From Rhodospirillaceae bacterium UBA4468 (GTDB lineage: Bacteria; Pseudomonadota; Alphaproteobacteria; Rhodospirillales; Casp-alpha2), in contig DGOK01000143.1 in assembly GCA_002389385.1 (NCBI GenBank), positions 6,628-20,167 of the forward strand: a DNA stretch of 13,540 bases, given 5' to 3'. Made by a program: the position numbers and the translations under genes. Below, piece after piece: positions 5,894 to 13,440 of this stretch. Position 1 is the first letter of the stretch. Each line of letters opens with the position of its first letter. Under the pieces are notes generated by a model. The model did no database searches. It worked only from the letters and a program-made list of their open reading frames with translations, and was not told the DNA's origin.

Positions 5894-7140
5894 GATTGCA
5901 ACGCCCGTCCGTCCATACCGCCCTCATTCAGGTCGAGATGACGCATCGCAGTCGGCGCAATATCTATCGCCGATGTCTTGTCTTTGCTTTCACTGCTGGC
6001 TTGGAAACCCGCACCGGCGCACAAAAGAAACGGACTCTGCTCGTACTTTCCAAGCCCACCATGCTGACCACACCCAACGTTATTCGAGATTTTAATATCA
6101 CCTTGAAACGCGACACTAGTTCCAGGAACGCCATCGTCACTTGGTTCATCGGTATCTTTACCAACTGCGACAATATCAATGCCGCCTTTAGGATCGAGCC
6201 CAATTTCAGCGATCTCATCACCTACGTAGACACCACCGATGCGACTATCATTGCGCAAGACATCCGCAATTGCGTCTCGTCGATCCTTGGCATCATTACT
6301 TAAGAAGATTGTTGCGCTTAAACCCTGAGGTGCGATGGCAACATCGTTAGACCCCGGCGCACTTTTAAGACCGGCATCAATAAGTATGTCTTCAAGATCA
6401 ACAATCTCGCCAATCGTCTCGTGCCCATGATCGGACGCGACCATAAACAAGACATCACCCTTGTCGATATCATGTTGAAGATTATCAAACACCCGGCCCG
6501 CCTGCGCATCTGCAGATCGAATAGCATCAATATGCGCTGGCGATCCCATGGACACACCGTGCTGCGTATTATCTGGTTCACACTGCCATAACAGTGCCAT
6601 TGCGGGTTTTTGCTTAACCAGAACATCGTCGATAAACCGCTTCGTCATTTCCGCATCACCTGCCGTGTCATGGCCACATGCATGTGGTGGTATCGTCGTG
6701 CGCCCAGGCCCCGTTGCCATATCACGGTGGATCATGTGCCCATGTCCATCAGGGTCAAGAAAGATGCCTGCTCCTGGTGATGCATTCGCGTAGATCACCG
6801 CGCCGCCAACATCTTTCACGCGCTCTGACATCGTCGGCACCTTCAGCGTGCGCCCTGTCGCTGCATGAAGCTTGTCACGAAAGCCAGGAGGACCAACGGA
6901 GAAAACTTGAAGTCCTTCACCAAGATCAAGCGCCACAGCATTACCTTCAAGCCCATGACGGCCAGGCAAGCAGCCTGTACCGATTGACGCTGCTGTCGTC
7001 CTAGTTGTTGAAGGGAAGACGCCGCCATGTGCCTTGAAGTACATGCCAGCCATAGCGATCCGCATAAGATTAGGCGTGTTCTCTTCATTGACCATATCGG
7101 CCCTCAATCCATCACAGATAACAATCACAACACGCTTCAT
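5890..7140 (-). CDS. Alkaline-phosphatase-superfamily hydrolase (type I phosphodiesterase/nucleotide pyrophosphatase family)
   Basis: This 416-residue protein has a complete two-metal site for the family: D10 in VICDGLRADM, nucleophile T46 in FPSTTRTT, N67 in the HGLEGN segment, D190 and H194 in CEPDNTQHG, D237-H238 in ASDHGHE, and H360 in CGQHGG. Such enzymes cleave phosphodiesters, phosphomonoesters, phosphonates or sulfates. There is no signal peptide: the first strand, which holds metal ligand D10, begins at residue 2, so the enzyme should act in the cytoplasm. The lysine pair I associate with phosphonoacetate hydrolase is not seen at the expected place (YANASPGAG, 117-125), so that name is withheld. 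GAAGGATC stands about six bases before the ATG. It lies 34 bases after the CoA ligase gene and overlaps the first transporter by 4 bases. Confidence 0.9.
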   Translation of the reverse strand: MKRVVIVICDGLRADMVNEENTPNLMRIAMAGMYFKAHGGVFPSTTRTTAASIGTGCLPGRHGLEGNAVALDLGEGLQVFSVGPPGFRDKLHAATGRTLKVPTMSERVKDVGGAVIYANASPGAGIFLDPDGHGHMIHRDMATGPGRTTIPPHACGHDTAGDAEMTKRFIDDVLVKQKPAMALLWQCEPDNTQHGVSMGSPAHIDAIRSADAQAGRVFDNLQHDIDKGDVLFMVASDHGHETIGEIVDLEDILIDAGLKSAPGSNDVAIAPQGLSATIFLSNDAKDRRDAIADVLRNDSRIGGVYVGDEIAEIGLDPKGGIDIVAVGKDTDEPSDDGVPGTSVAFQGDIKISNNVGCGQHGGLGKYEQSPFLLCAGAGFQASSESKDKTSAIDIAPTAMRHLDLNEGGMDGRALQS

Positions 7141-7174
7141 TTTTTGATCCTTCGATTTATAACTATTCGATATT

Positions 7175-9241
7175 TCATGATCTCAGAATGACGAGACCAT
7201 CAACAGCTGTCACACCCTGCCCTTCTGCACCGACGATCAAAGGATTGATCTCGGCTTCGGTCGGCGGAGTATCTTCATTTGCCAGTTTCGATAGGTTAAC
7301 TAAGGCTTCTGCTAAGGCATCTAAATCACCCATCGGCAGATTACGGTATCCACGAATTGGCGCCAGTCCCTTTACTTCAGCAATCATATCTTTTGCCGTG
7401 GCCGTATCGATCGGTGCCATACGGATCGCACTATCGCCGTAGACCTCGGCTAAGATACCACCCGGTGCCAATACGACGACGGGCCCGACTTGAGGATCGA
7501 CCCGAAAGCCAATCAAAGCTTCACCAACGCCACGGGCCATTTCCTCAGCAAGAAACGTATCCAACTTGAGGTCTGGTTTAATAGCGGCAACCGCACTCTT
7601 AATGTCCCGGATTGCACGAATAAGCTCTTCGGCATTCTGGATATTAAGTTTTACAGCACCGGCTTCCGTCTTGTGAGGTAAATCAGCAGACAACGCTTTG
7701 ATAACAACAGGGAAAGATAATCCCTCTACGAGACCGCTGTCCCCAACGACCGCATGCTTCACGACGGGAATGCCAAGTCCGGCAAAGAGCTCAAGGGATT
7801 GTGCTTCGTTTAATGTTGTCAGTTGATCTGGTGTTGTTGAGTTTTCATCAATTGCCATTTTGCTCGTTTGAGCAGTCGGCTCTCGCCACGCAAAAAAAGC
7901 ACGCATGGAATCAGCACATGCTTCTGGTGTTCTGAATGCTGCGATTCCAGCGTCCGCGAGTAATCGCAGTGACGAGTCCGCCTGCGGGACCATAAATGCC
8001 GCAACAGGTTTACTCGCCTTACGCGCAACCTCAACAATCGGCGCAACAGCAAGCTCTGGGTGGAACTGTGCAGATGAGCCAACAACACATACAACTGCGT
8101 CACAAGCATCACTCTTAAGCAATGCCTCAAGCGCAGCACCATAAACACCTTCACGCGTACCCGCCATTGTCAGATCAATGAGGGGTCCACGTCCAATTTT
8201 AAGATCAAAATCACTGAGCCGTTTATGTACAGCCTCAGGTGCAGCAATCACATCAAGGCCAACCGCACCTAATCTGTCGACAACCGTCGATGCGCCACCA
8301 CCTGTCGTGGTCATGACACCAACGCGCATCCCTTTGGGTGGCGTTTGACCTATCAACAATGGTGGCATTTCGAATAATGACTCAAGCGTTTCAATGCGAA
8401 GAATCCCTGTCGCAAGGAAAAACGCATCGACGGCCTTATCTTCACCCGCCAGAGCGCCTGAGTGCGACAATGCAACGGCCTGCCCTGCTTGCGACCGGCC
8501 AAGCTTATAGGCGATCACAGGCTTCCCAACGGCAAAGGCTTTACGTGCGGCCTCGGCCAACGTTGCGGTGTCGCGTAATGCTTCAAGAAACAAAAGAATG
8601 ACATCCGTTTCAGGATCATCGACAAGCACGTCGACCAATTCGCCGACACCAATATCCGCCTCGTTACCAACGGAAAGCATCCGCGAAAAGCCAATCCCAC
8701 GTGCGGCACCACGAGACAGCAATGTCCCGAGTATTGTACCGCTTTGTGAAATCAGGCCGATGCGCCCCGGCAGCAGATTATCCATCTCCAAGACAGCATT
8801 AACCGATAACGTTAACTGACTTGCTGGGCATATAACGCCCATACTGTTCGGACCCAGTAATCGAACCCCAGCCTGCCTGGCCGTCGCCAAAAGAGCGTTC
8901 TGTTTCTCAATGCCCTCGGCACCCGTTTCGGCAAATCCATCAGAATAGATTGTTGCGACTTGAATGCCTTTTGCGCCGCATTGCTCAACGGCTTCAAAAA
9001 CCTTGTCCGATGGCACCATGATGAAAGCTTGGTCACACTCACTATCGATATCAGCGACACTTTTATAGGCGCGAACACCCTGAACTTCCTCGCGCCCCGG
9101 GTTAATCGGAAATATATTCCCCGAATACCCATGAGATTTAAGGTACCTTTGCGGACGACCCGTATTTTTTGTTGGATCAGCAGACGCCCCAACCAGGGCA
9201 ACCCTACGCGGATTCAACAATGCTTGAACAAGATCGCTCAT
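7175..9241 (-). CDS. NDP-forming acyl-CoA synthetase (acetate-CoA ligase family, fused alpha-beta)
   Basis: This 688-residue protein should make an acyl-CoA from a carboxylic acid, CoA and ATP with release of ADP and phosphate. Domains in order: a CoA-binding Rossmann domain (about 5-130, with RRVALVGAS at 12-20 and LLGPNSMG at 128-135), succinyl-CoA-ligase-like domains (about 155-450, with the SQSGT loop, SVGNEADIG and phosphohistidine H260 in SHSGALAGE), a linker rich in polar residues (about 452-478), and a C-terminal ATP-grasp domain (about 479-688) with VVIKALSADLPHKTEAGAV (512-530). Length and order are normal for the single-chain type. The acid used is unknown. The ATG at 9241 overlaps the acyl-CoA dehydrogenase stop in a 4-base ATGA junction, so the two should act in sequence on one substrate. 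Confidence 0.93.
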   Translation of the reverse strand: MSDLVQALLNPRRVALVGASADPTKNTGRPQRYLKSHGYSGNIFPINPGREEVQGVRAYKSVADIDSECDQAFIMVPSDKVFEAVEQCGAKGIQVATIYSDGFAETGAEGIEKQNALLATARQAGVRLLGPNSMGVICPASQLTLSVNAVLEMDNLLPGRIGLISQSGTILGTLLSRGAARGIGFSRMLSVGNEADIGVGELVDVLVDDPETDVILLFLEALRDTATLAEAARKAFAVGKPVIAYKLGRSQAGQAVALSHSGALAGEDKAVDAFFLATGILRIETLESLFEMPPLLIGQTPPKGMRVGVMTTTGGGASTVVDRLGAVGLDVIAAPEAVHKRLSDFDLKIGRGPLIDLTMAGTREGVYGAALEALLKSDACDAVVCVVGSSAQFHPELAVAPIVEVARKASKPVAAFMVPQADSSLRLLADAGIAAFRTPEACADSMRAFFAWREPTAQTSKMAIDENSTTPDQLTTLNEAQSLELFAGLGIPVVKHAVVGDSGLVEGLSFPVVIKALSADLPHKTEAGAVKLNIQNAEELIRAIRDIKSAVAAIKPDLKLDTFLAEEMARGVGEALIGFRVDPQVGPVVVLAPGGILAEVYGDSAIRMAPIDTATAKDMIAEVKGLAPIRGYRNLPMGDLDALAEALVNLSKLANEDTPPTEAEINPLIVGAEGQGVTAVDGLVILRS

Positions 9242-10401
9242 GTAGCTTTTGGAGGGCGTTGTGAGAAACGACGTTCAAAGACACTTTCGGCAATGCGATT
9301 CAGCATCATCTCAGATGATCCACCAGCGATCATCCAACCGCGGGTTCGACGAAAGCAATATTCGATAAGGCAGTCTTGCGAATAACCAGCCGCCCCCATG
9401 ATCTGCATCGCTTCACTGGCGACCTCGTGCCCCGCACGATTACATGCAAGTTTGGCAAGTGCAGTATCTTCGACAGATGGGAAGCCTTCATCAGCGCGAG
9501 ATGCAGCACGCATCAACAAAAGTTGCGCCGATTCTAGCTTGAGCTTCATCTCGGCAAACTTCCATTGCAGCCCTTGAAAATCACACAAAGGACGACCGAA
9601 TTGCTTGCGGTCCATCGCATGTTTCCGTGCCATCTCGTAAGCGAAACGCCCCAAGGCCACAGACCGCGATGAATTGCCTAAGCGCTCAACATTAAAGCCT
9701 GCAATCTGGCGCTTAAAGCCGCCTTCACGAAGCAAGATATTCTCTGGTGGAACATAGGCATCTTCAAAATAGATCTGACACCATTCTTCACCGCCTAGAT
9801 ATGTGATTGGCTGACCACGCGTTAAACCATCCGTATCCGGCTCGACGAGCACGGAGCCAATACCGTTAACACCCGGGCCATAGCGACAATACACAAGGAA
9901 AAGATCCGCCTCAGGACTGTGCGTTGAAAATACTTTTGTACCATTAAGGTGAACACCTTCGCCACCAGATGCAGGTGTCGCTGTTGTTTTTAAATCGGTC
10001 AACGCTGAGCCTGCTTCAGGCTCAGACATGGCAACTGATATGACTTTCTCGCCAGCTAAGATGGGTGCCAGATATCGTTCTTTTTGATCCTGTGTGCCGT
10101 ACTCCGCTAAAACGCGAACCGCACCAAAATTTCCAGCCTGGATGACGTCTGCACTCCGGGGGCAATACTTTGCCACGGCTTGGATAGCGATGACTGCGTC
10201 CATCAGACTGCCGCCCTGGCCACCGTCCGCTTCTGCCATTGTGATTCCAAGCAAGCCCTGCTCAGACATCATCTTTGCAACATCCTTTGGAAACCCTCGT
10301 GCGTGCGCTCTTTTCAGAGCATCTTCAGCCAAATTTCGTGATGCAAAACCTTCAACAGCGTCCAAAAACATCTGTTGTTCTTCATTCAAATTAAAATCCA
10401 T
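9238..10401 (-). CDS. Acyl-CoA dehydrogenase
   Basis: This 387-residue FAD enzyme oxidises an acyl-CoA to a 2,3-enoyl-CoA, passing electrons to electron-transfer flavoprotein. Family blocks are the N-terminal helices (1-120), the flavin segment AMSEPEAGSALTDLKTTA (124-141), the beta domain with NGTKVFSTHSPEADLFLV (153-170), and the C-terminal helices with RKQFGRPLCDFQGLQWKFA (265-283) and MQIMGAAGYSQD (332-343). The position of the usual C-terminal catalytic glutamate is glycine (G360 in AGGSSEM). E239 in FNVERL lies where isovaleryl-CoA dehydrogenase has its base, so it is the likely catalyst. The ATG at 10401 follows AGGAGGA closely, excluding the longer open frame to 10443. It is first in the five-gene operon. 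Acyl chain specificity is unknown; branched or short chains are possible. Confidence 0.93.
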   Translation of the reverse strand: MDFNLNEEQQMFLDAVEGFASRNLAEDALKRAHARGFPKDVAKMMSEQGLLGITMAEADGGQGGSLMDAVIAIQAVAKYCPRSADVIQAGNFGAVRVLAEYGTQDQKERYLAPILAGEKVISVAMSEPEAGSALTDLKTTATPASGGEGVHLNGTKVFSTHSPEADLFLVYCRYGPGVNGIGSVLVEPDTDGLTRGQPITYLGGEEWCQIYFEDAYVPPENILLREGGFKRQIAGFNVERLGNSSRSVALGRFAYEMARKHAMDRKQFGRPLCDFQGLQWKFAEMKLKLESAQLLLMRAASRADEGFPSVEDTALAKLACNRAGHEVASEAMQIMGAAGYSQDCLIEYCFRRTRGWMIAGGSSEMMLNRIAESVFERRFSQRPPKAT

Positions 10402-10405
10402 ATAT

Positions 10406-10412
10406 TCCTCCT
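10406..10412 (-). promoter_or_regulatory. Consensus ribosome binding site of the five-gene operon
   Basis: The minus strand reads AGGAGGA, then four bases, then the ATG at 10401. It is one of the strongest ribosome sites in the window and fixes the start of the operon's first gene. Confidence 0.75.
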
Positions 10413-10462
10413 GATAATATAGAAGGTAAACTTTCACTCGCAAATTTCAACGCCCCATATCC

Positions 10463-10491
10463 TTGCCCCTCGGTTATCTCGGCATTAAGAT
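10463..10491 (+). promoter_or_regulatory. Putative hemA promoter
   Basis: TTGCCC (10463-10468), 17 bases, then TAAGAT (10486-10491), each 4/6 to the sigma-70 consensus. The start would fall near 10498, giving a leader of about 29 bases with GGAG at 10514-10517. Spacing is good, sequence match moderate. Confidence 0.35.
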
Positions 10492-10526
10492 TATGAAAAT
10501 TCGACTATAAGCCGGAGCTTCTGTCT

Positions 10527-11738
10527 ATGGATTACGATGCACACTTTCGTGCCGCTGTTAATGCCGTTCATAACGAAGGGCGGTACCGTGTTTTTGCCGA
10601 TCTTGCGCGAAAAGTCGGTGATTTTCCACACGCGATAAACCGACGCGATGGCAAAGAACATCCAGTCGTTATTTGGTGCTCCAACGATTATCTTGGCATG
10701 GGACAGAATCCATCGGCTATTGCGGCTGCAACAGAGGCTGCGCAAACGTATGGCGTGGGCTCGGGCGGAACGCGGAATATTTCTGGGACGACGCACTTAC
10801 ACGTCCTACTCGAAAAAGAGCTTGCAGGTCTTCATGGAAAAGAATCCGCCCTGCTCTTCACATCCGGATTTGTTTCAAATGACACAACGATTTCCACTGT
10901 CGCGAAAATGCTCCCAGGATGCATCATTTTTTCAGATGCGATGAACCATGCGTCAATGATTGACGGCGTGCGTCACAGTGGCGCCGAAAAGAAGATTTTC
11001 CGCCATAATGATACCGCACAACTGGAAGAGTTACTGCAATCCGCACCAAAAGATGCGCCTAAATTGATCGTTTTTGAGAGTGTCTATTCTATGGATGGAG
11101 ATATCGCGCCGATTGCCGATATTTGCGACCTCGCAGATAAATACAATGCAATGACGTATCTGGATGAAGTCCATGCGGTTGGACTTTATGGGCATGGCGG
11201 CGGTGGCATCTCAGAACGGGATAATATTGCGGATCGCATCACGATAATTGAGGGCACTCTTGCCAAAGCCTTTGGGACAATGGGTGGATATATTACCGGA
11301 TCAGCATCATTGGTTGATGCCATTCGCTCAACGGCAAGCGGCTTTATTTTCACGACAACAGTTGCCCCACCAGTTGTTGCAGCGGCTCTTGAAAATGTAA
11401 GATACGTTCGAACCCATAATGAGCTGCGTGTGCGCCATCAGGAACGGGCACAAGCATTGAAGCTTAAATTAACAGCTGCTGGGCTTCCTGTGATGCCGTC
11501 CAGTACGCATATTGTTCCGGTGTTTGTCGGTGATCCCGTGTTATGTAAACGCGCGACAGATATTCTCCTGGAGCAGCACGGCGTCTATATTCAGCCCATA
11601 AATTATCCGACAGTACCAAAAGGCACCGAGCGCCTTAGGATAACACCGACACCTCTTCATGATGATCAATTAATGAATCAGCTTGCGGATGCACTTTGCG
11701 CTGTATGGCGTGATTTAGAGCTCGAACTCGCTGCATAA
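10527..11738 (+). CDS. hemA: 5-aminolevulinate synthase
   Basis: This 403-residue PLP enzyme condenses glycine with succinyl-CoA to give 5-aminolevulinate, the first step of haem and tetrapyrrole synthesis by the C4 route typical of alphaproteobacteria. It begins with the MDYDAHFRAAVNAVHNEGRYRVF segment normal for the family. Key residues are the CSNDYLGMGQ strand (51-60), GVGSGGTRNISGTTHLH (76-92), H141 in MNHASM, the cofactor aspartate D213 in LDEVHAVG, and the Schiff-base lysine K247 in EGTLAKAFG. The C-terminal TERLRITPTPLH block is intact, and length is full. The start is the ATG at 10527 with GGAG nine bases before it. It is divergent from the acyl-CoA dehydrogenase operon and ends 7 bases from the convergent XRE gene. 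A housekeeping gene, with no obvious tie to the catabolic neighbours. Confidence 0.97.
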   Translation: MDYDAHFRAAVNAVHNEGRYRVFADLARKVGDFPHAINRRDGKEHPVVIWCSNDYLGMGQNPSAIAAATEAAQTYGVGSGGTRNISGTTHLHVLLEKELAGLHGKESALLFTSGFVSNDTTISTVAKMLPGCIIFSDAMNHASMIDGVRHSGAEKKIFRHNDTAQLEELLQSAPKDAPKLIVFESVYSMDGDIAPIADICDLADKYNAMTYLDEVHAVGLYGHGGGGISERDNIADRITIIEGTLAKAFGTMGGYITGSASLVDAIRSTASGFIFTTTVAPPVVAAALENVRYVRTHNELRVRHQERAQALKLKLTAAGLPVMPSSTHIVPVFVGDPVLCKRATDILLEQHGVYIQPINYPTVPKGTERLRITPTPLHDDQLMNQLADALCAVWRDLELELAA

Positions 11739-11745
11739 ATTCTTG

Positions 11746-12141
11746 CTACTTTTCATCAGCTAAGGCCTTTGCCAGCTCAAATACACTTTGGCGGACGCCT
11801 GCATCGTCGATGCTATAATATGCGCGGACAAGCGTAAGGACTTCGCGCATCCGAGCCGGATCCTCTGTCCCCGCTGGCATCAAATCGTGACAATCATCAA
11901 TATTGAGCATGGCCCCAAAAAAGTAGTCAAAATCAACATCCAAAAGGCAGGAAAATTGATAGAGACGACACGCACTTATTCGATTGGCCCCACGTTCGTA
12001 TTTCTGTATTTGCTGAAAGGTTAGCCCAACTGATTGGGCCAATGCAGACTGGCTTAAACCAAGCAATGTCCTGCGATCTCGCAAACGCCGACCAACGCTA
12101 ACATCTATATCTTCTGCATTTATAAGTCGCTCAGTTGCCAT
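11746..12141 (-). CDS. XRE-family transcriptional regulator
   Basis: The 131-residue protein has an N-terminal helix-turn-helix of the Cro/C1 type (about 17-72): VGRRLRDRRTLLGLSQSALA (17-36), recognition segment VGLTFQQIQKYERGANRIS (38-56), then a helix ending FDYFF. The FQQIQKYERGANRIS recognition segment and the C-terminal tail EVLTLVRAYYSIDD are typical of a group common in alphaproteobacteria (for example PraR of rhizobia), so it should bind DNA as a dimer. No ligand domain is present. The ATG at 12141 has a poor ribosome site. The gene is divergent from the enoyl-CoA hydratase and shares with it a 139-base AT-rich spacer holding a TGTA-N10-TACA dyad, so it may control itself and the hydratase. 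The real targets are unknown. Confidence 0.93.
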   Translation of the reverse strand: MATERLINAEDIDVSVGRRLRDRRTLLGLSQSALAQSVGLTFQQIQKYERGANRISACRLYQFSCLLDVDFDYFFGAMLNIDDCHDLMPAGTEDPARMREVLTLVRAYYSIDDAGVRQSVFELAKALADEK

Positions 12142-12173
12142 AATTTAGGTACTCAATAATAACTTCTATTAAT

Positions 12174-12191
12174 TGTATTATATATATTACA
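12174..12191. promoter_or_regulatory. TGTA-N10-TACA dyad, possible XRE operator
   Basis: An 18-base palindrome, TGTATTATATATATTACA, with one mismatched pair. It covers a TATAAT on the minus strand (12182-12177) that would be the -10 of the XRE gene, with a start near 12170 and a leader of about 28 bases. The position suits autorepression. Function inferred. Confidence 0.4.
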
Positions 12192-12225
12192 CAACCTTAA
12201 GAAAATAAAAGCACAAACCACTCAC

Positions 12226-12253
12226 TTGGCTGGCTGGCATCGCGTGCTATAAA
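12226..12253 (+). promoter_or_regulatory. Extended -10 promoter of the enoyl-CoA hydratase operon
   Basis: TTGGCT (12226-12231), 16 bases, then TATAAA (12248-12253), preceded by TG at 12245-12246 as in an extended -10. Transcription would start near 12260, just before the TCAGGAG ribosome site. A TGGC tandem repeat lies at the -35 end. Confidence 0.45.
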
Positions 12254-12265
12254 TCAATCTCAGAA

Positions 12266-12272
12266 TCAGGAG
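12266..12272 (+). promoter_or_regulatory. Ribosome binding site supporting a TTG start
   Basis: TCAGGAG lies 8 bases before the TTG at 12281. The next in-frame ATG is 38 codons further on and would remove the first strand of the crotonase fold, so the site decides the start. Confidence 0.65.
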
Positions 12273-12280
12273 TAGCTAAA

Positions 12281-13087
12281 TTGAACACCATTACTGAATA
12301 TGAGCTTCAAACGATCCAAATTGAGCAGTCTGGACCGCATGTGCTTGTGGTTACCCTCAATCGACCAGAAGTATCGAATGCCTTTAACACTCTTATGGGT
12401 CGCGAATTGCTTAATATATGGAGCGCGCTTTATCGGGAGCCATCCCAATGTCGCGCGATTATCTTAACCGGAAGTGGTGAACGCGCATTTTGTGGCGGTG
12501 CTGATCTTAAAGAACGCAACGGTATGAGTGATGCGGAATGGCGTGCACAACATGCATTATTTGAGCAAATGATCCGTGCCATGATGGATTGCCCTGTCCC
12601 GATCATCGGCGCCGTAAACGGGGCTGCTTATGCAGGCGGTCTGGAAATAGCCCTGAATGCAGATTTTCTTTATGCTGTTCCATCAGCAAAATTTGCCTTC
12701 AGTGAAGTCACTATTGGCATCATGCCGGGTGCTTCAGGGACGCAGCATCTACCGCGCGCTATAGGTGTGAGACGCGCCAAGGAAGTTATTCTTTCTGGGC
12801 GGCCATTTGATGCCATACAGGCTGAGGCTTGGGGCTTAGTCAACAAGCTATGCGAACCTGAAACACTTTTGCAGGACGCAATAAACATTGCAGAAAAAAT
12901 TTCAACCAATGCACCTATCGCCGTCAGGCAAGCCCGAAAGTCGGTTGATGCAGCGGCGTCACTTGATCTCAAGAATGGGTATGATTTTGAAATCTCTTGC
13001 TATCAGAGCGTGGTCAATACGAAAGATAGAATAGAGGGAGTTAGTGCCTTTAACGAAAAGCGCCTTCCTAGTTTTAAAGGAGAGTAA
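12281..13087 (+). CDS. Enoyl-CoA hydratase/isomerase (crotonase family)
   Basis: This 268-residue protein should add water across a 2,3-enoyl-CoA double bond. The first strand and VVTLNRPEVSNAF (23-35) are intact. The oxyanion-hole loops are AFCGGADLKE (69-78) and NGAAYAGGLEIALNADF (113-129). Both catalytic glutamates of true hydratases are present: E122 in GGLEIAL and E142 in FSEVTIGIMPG. The GIMPGASGTQHLPR stretch (146-159) resembles methylglutaconyl-CoA hydratase types, but this does not fix the substrate. The start is TTG, backed by TCAGGAG. Three bases separate its stop from the next gene, so they form an operon. It could hydrate the product of the acyl-CoA dehydrogenase encoded at 9238-10401, though hemA lies between them. 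Confidence 0.93.
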   Translation: MNTITEYELQTIQIEQSGPHVLVVTLNRPEVSNAFNTLMGRELLNIWSALYREPSQCRAIILTGSGERAFCGGADLKERNGMSDAEWRAQHALFEQMIRAMMDCPVPIIGAVNGAAYAGGLEIALNADFLYAVPSAKFAFSEVTIGIMPGASGTQHLPRAIGVRRAKEVILSGRPFDAIQAEAWGLVNKLCEPETLLQDAINIAEKISTNAPIAVRQARKSVDAAASLDLKNGYDFEISCYQSVVNTKDRIEGVSAFNEKRLPSFKGE

Positions 13088-13090
13088 CTC

Positions 13091-13417
13091 ATGCAAGCCG
13101 TGATTTTTGAAGTCTGGCCTAATGAGGGACAGAGTGAAGATTATTTTTCAATGGCACTCGCCCTTAAGGCAGAACTAGAAACCGTTGAGGGGTTTATTTC
13201 GGTTGAACGTTTCGAGAGTGTCACTGCCCCTGGGAAGTTTTTATCTTTGTCGTTCTGGCGAGATGAAAAATCTATACAGGATTGGTATTACAGGATGAGA
13301 CATAAAGACGCACAAGACCAAGGTCGTGAAGATGTTTTCAAGGATTATCGAATACGTGTCGCCAGTGTTATTCGCGACTACGACATGGCCGTTGGACGCC
13401 CACCGGTCAGTATCTAA
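13091..13417 (+). CDS. ABM-domain (antibiotic biosynthesis monooxygenase-like) protein
   Basis: The 108-residue protein has the ABM ferredoxin-like fold: opening strand AVIFEVWPNEGQ (3-14), helix about 15-34, VEGFISVERFES (32-43), KFLSLSFWRDEKSIQDWY (49-66), and a C-terminal strand with DYRIRVASVIRDYD (85-98). This pattern is the longer type of small putative monooxygenase often found beside other genes. It differs clearly from the 97-residue protein at 3163-3456. No substrate can be assigned. An AAAGGAGA ribosome site lies within the last codons of the hydratase gene, and the gap is 3 bases, so it is co-transcribed and probably translationally linked. It may oxidise or detoxify a side product, but that is only a guess. 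Confidence 0.88.
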   Translation: MQAVIFEVWPNEGQSEDYFSMALALKAELETVEGFISVERFESVTAPGKFLSLSFWRDEKSIQDWYYRMRHKDAQDQGREDVFKDYRIRVASVIRDYDMAVGRPPVSI

Positions 13418-13440
13418 GTAAAATAATTTCAAAGCTGAAC

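Noticed and set aside
5733..6303. Long plus-strand open frames of 118-139 codons
   Set aside because: They lie opposite the transporter and hydrolase genes, whose full catalytic motifs are intact, and their translations show no domain.
5890..7140. Phosphonoacetate hydrolase (phnA)
   Set aside because: The nucleophile and metal ligands fit the superfamily, but the lysine pair I recall as substrate-binding in that enzyme is not found where expected.
10416..10443. Minus-strand promoter TTGCGA, 16 bases, TATATT for the five-gene operon
   Set aside because: Transcription would begin inside the AGGAGGA ribosome site, leaving no usable leader. The real promoter must lie further upstream in the 10402-10526 spacer.
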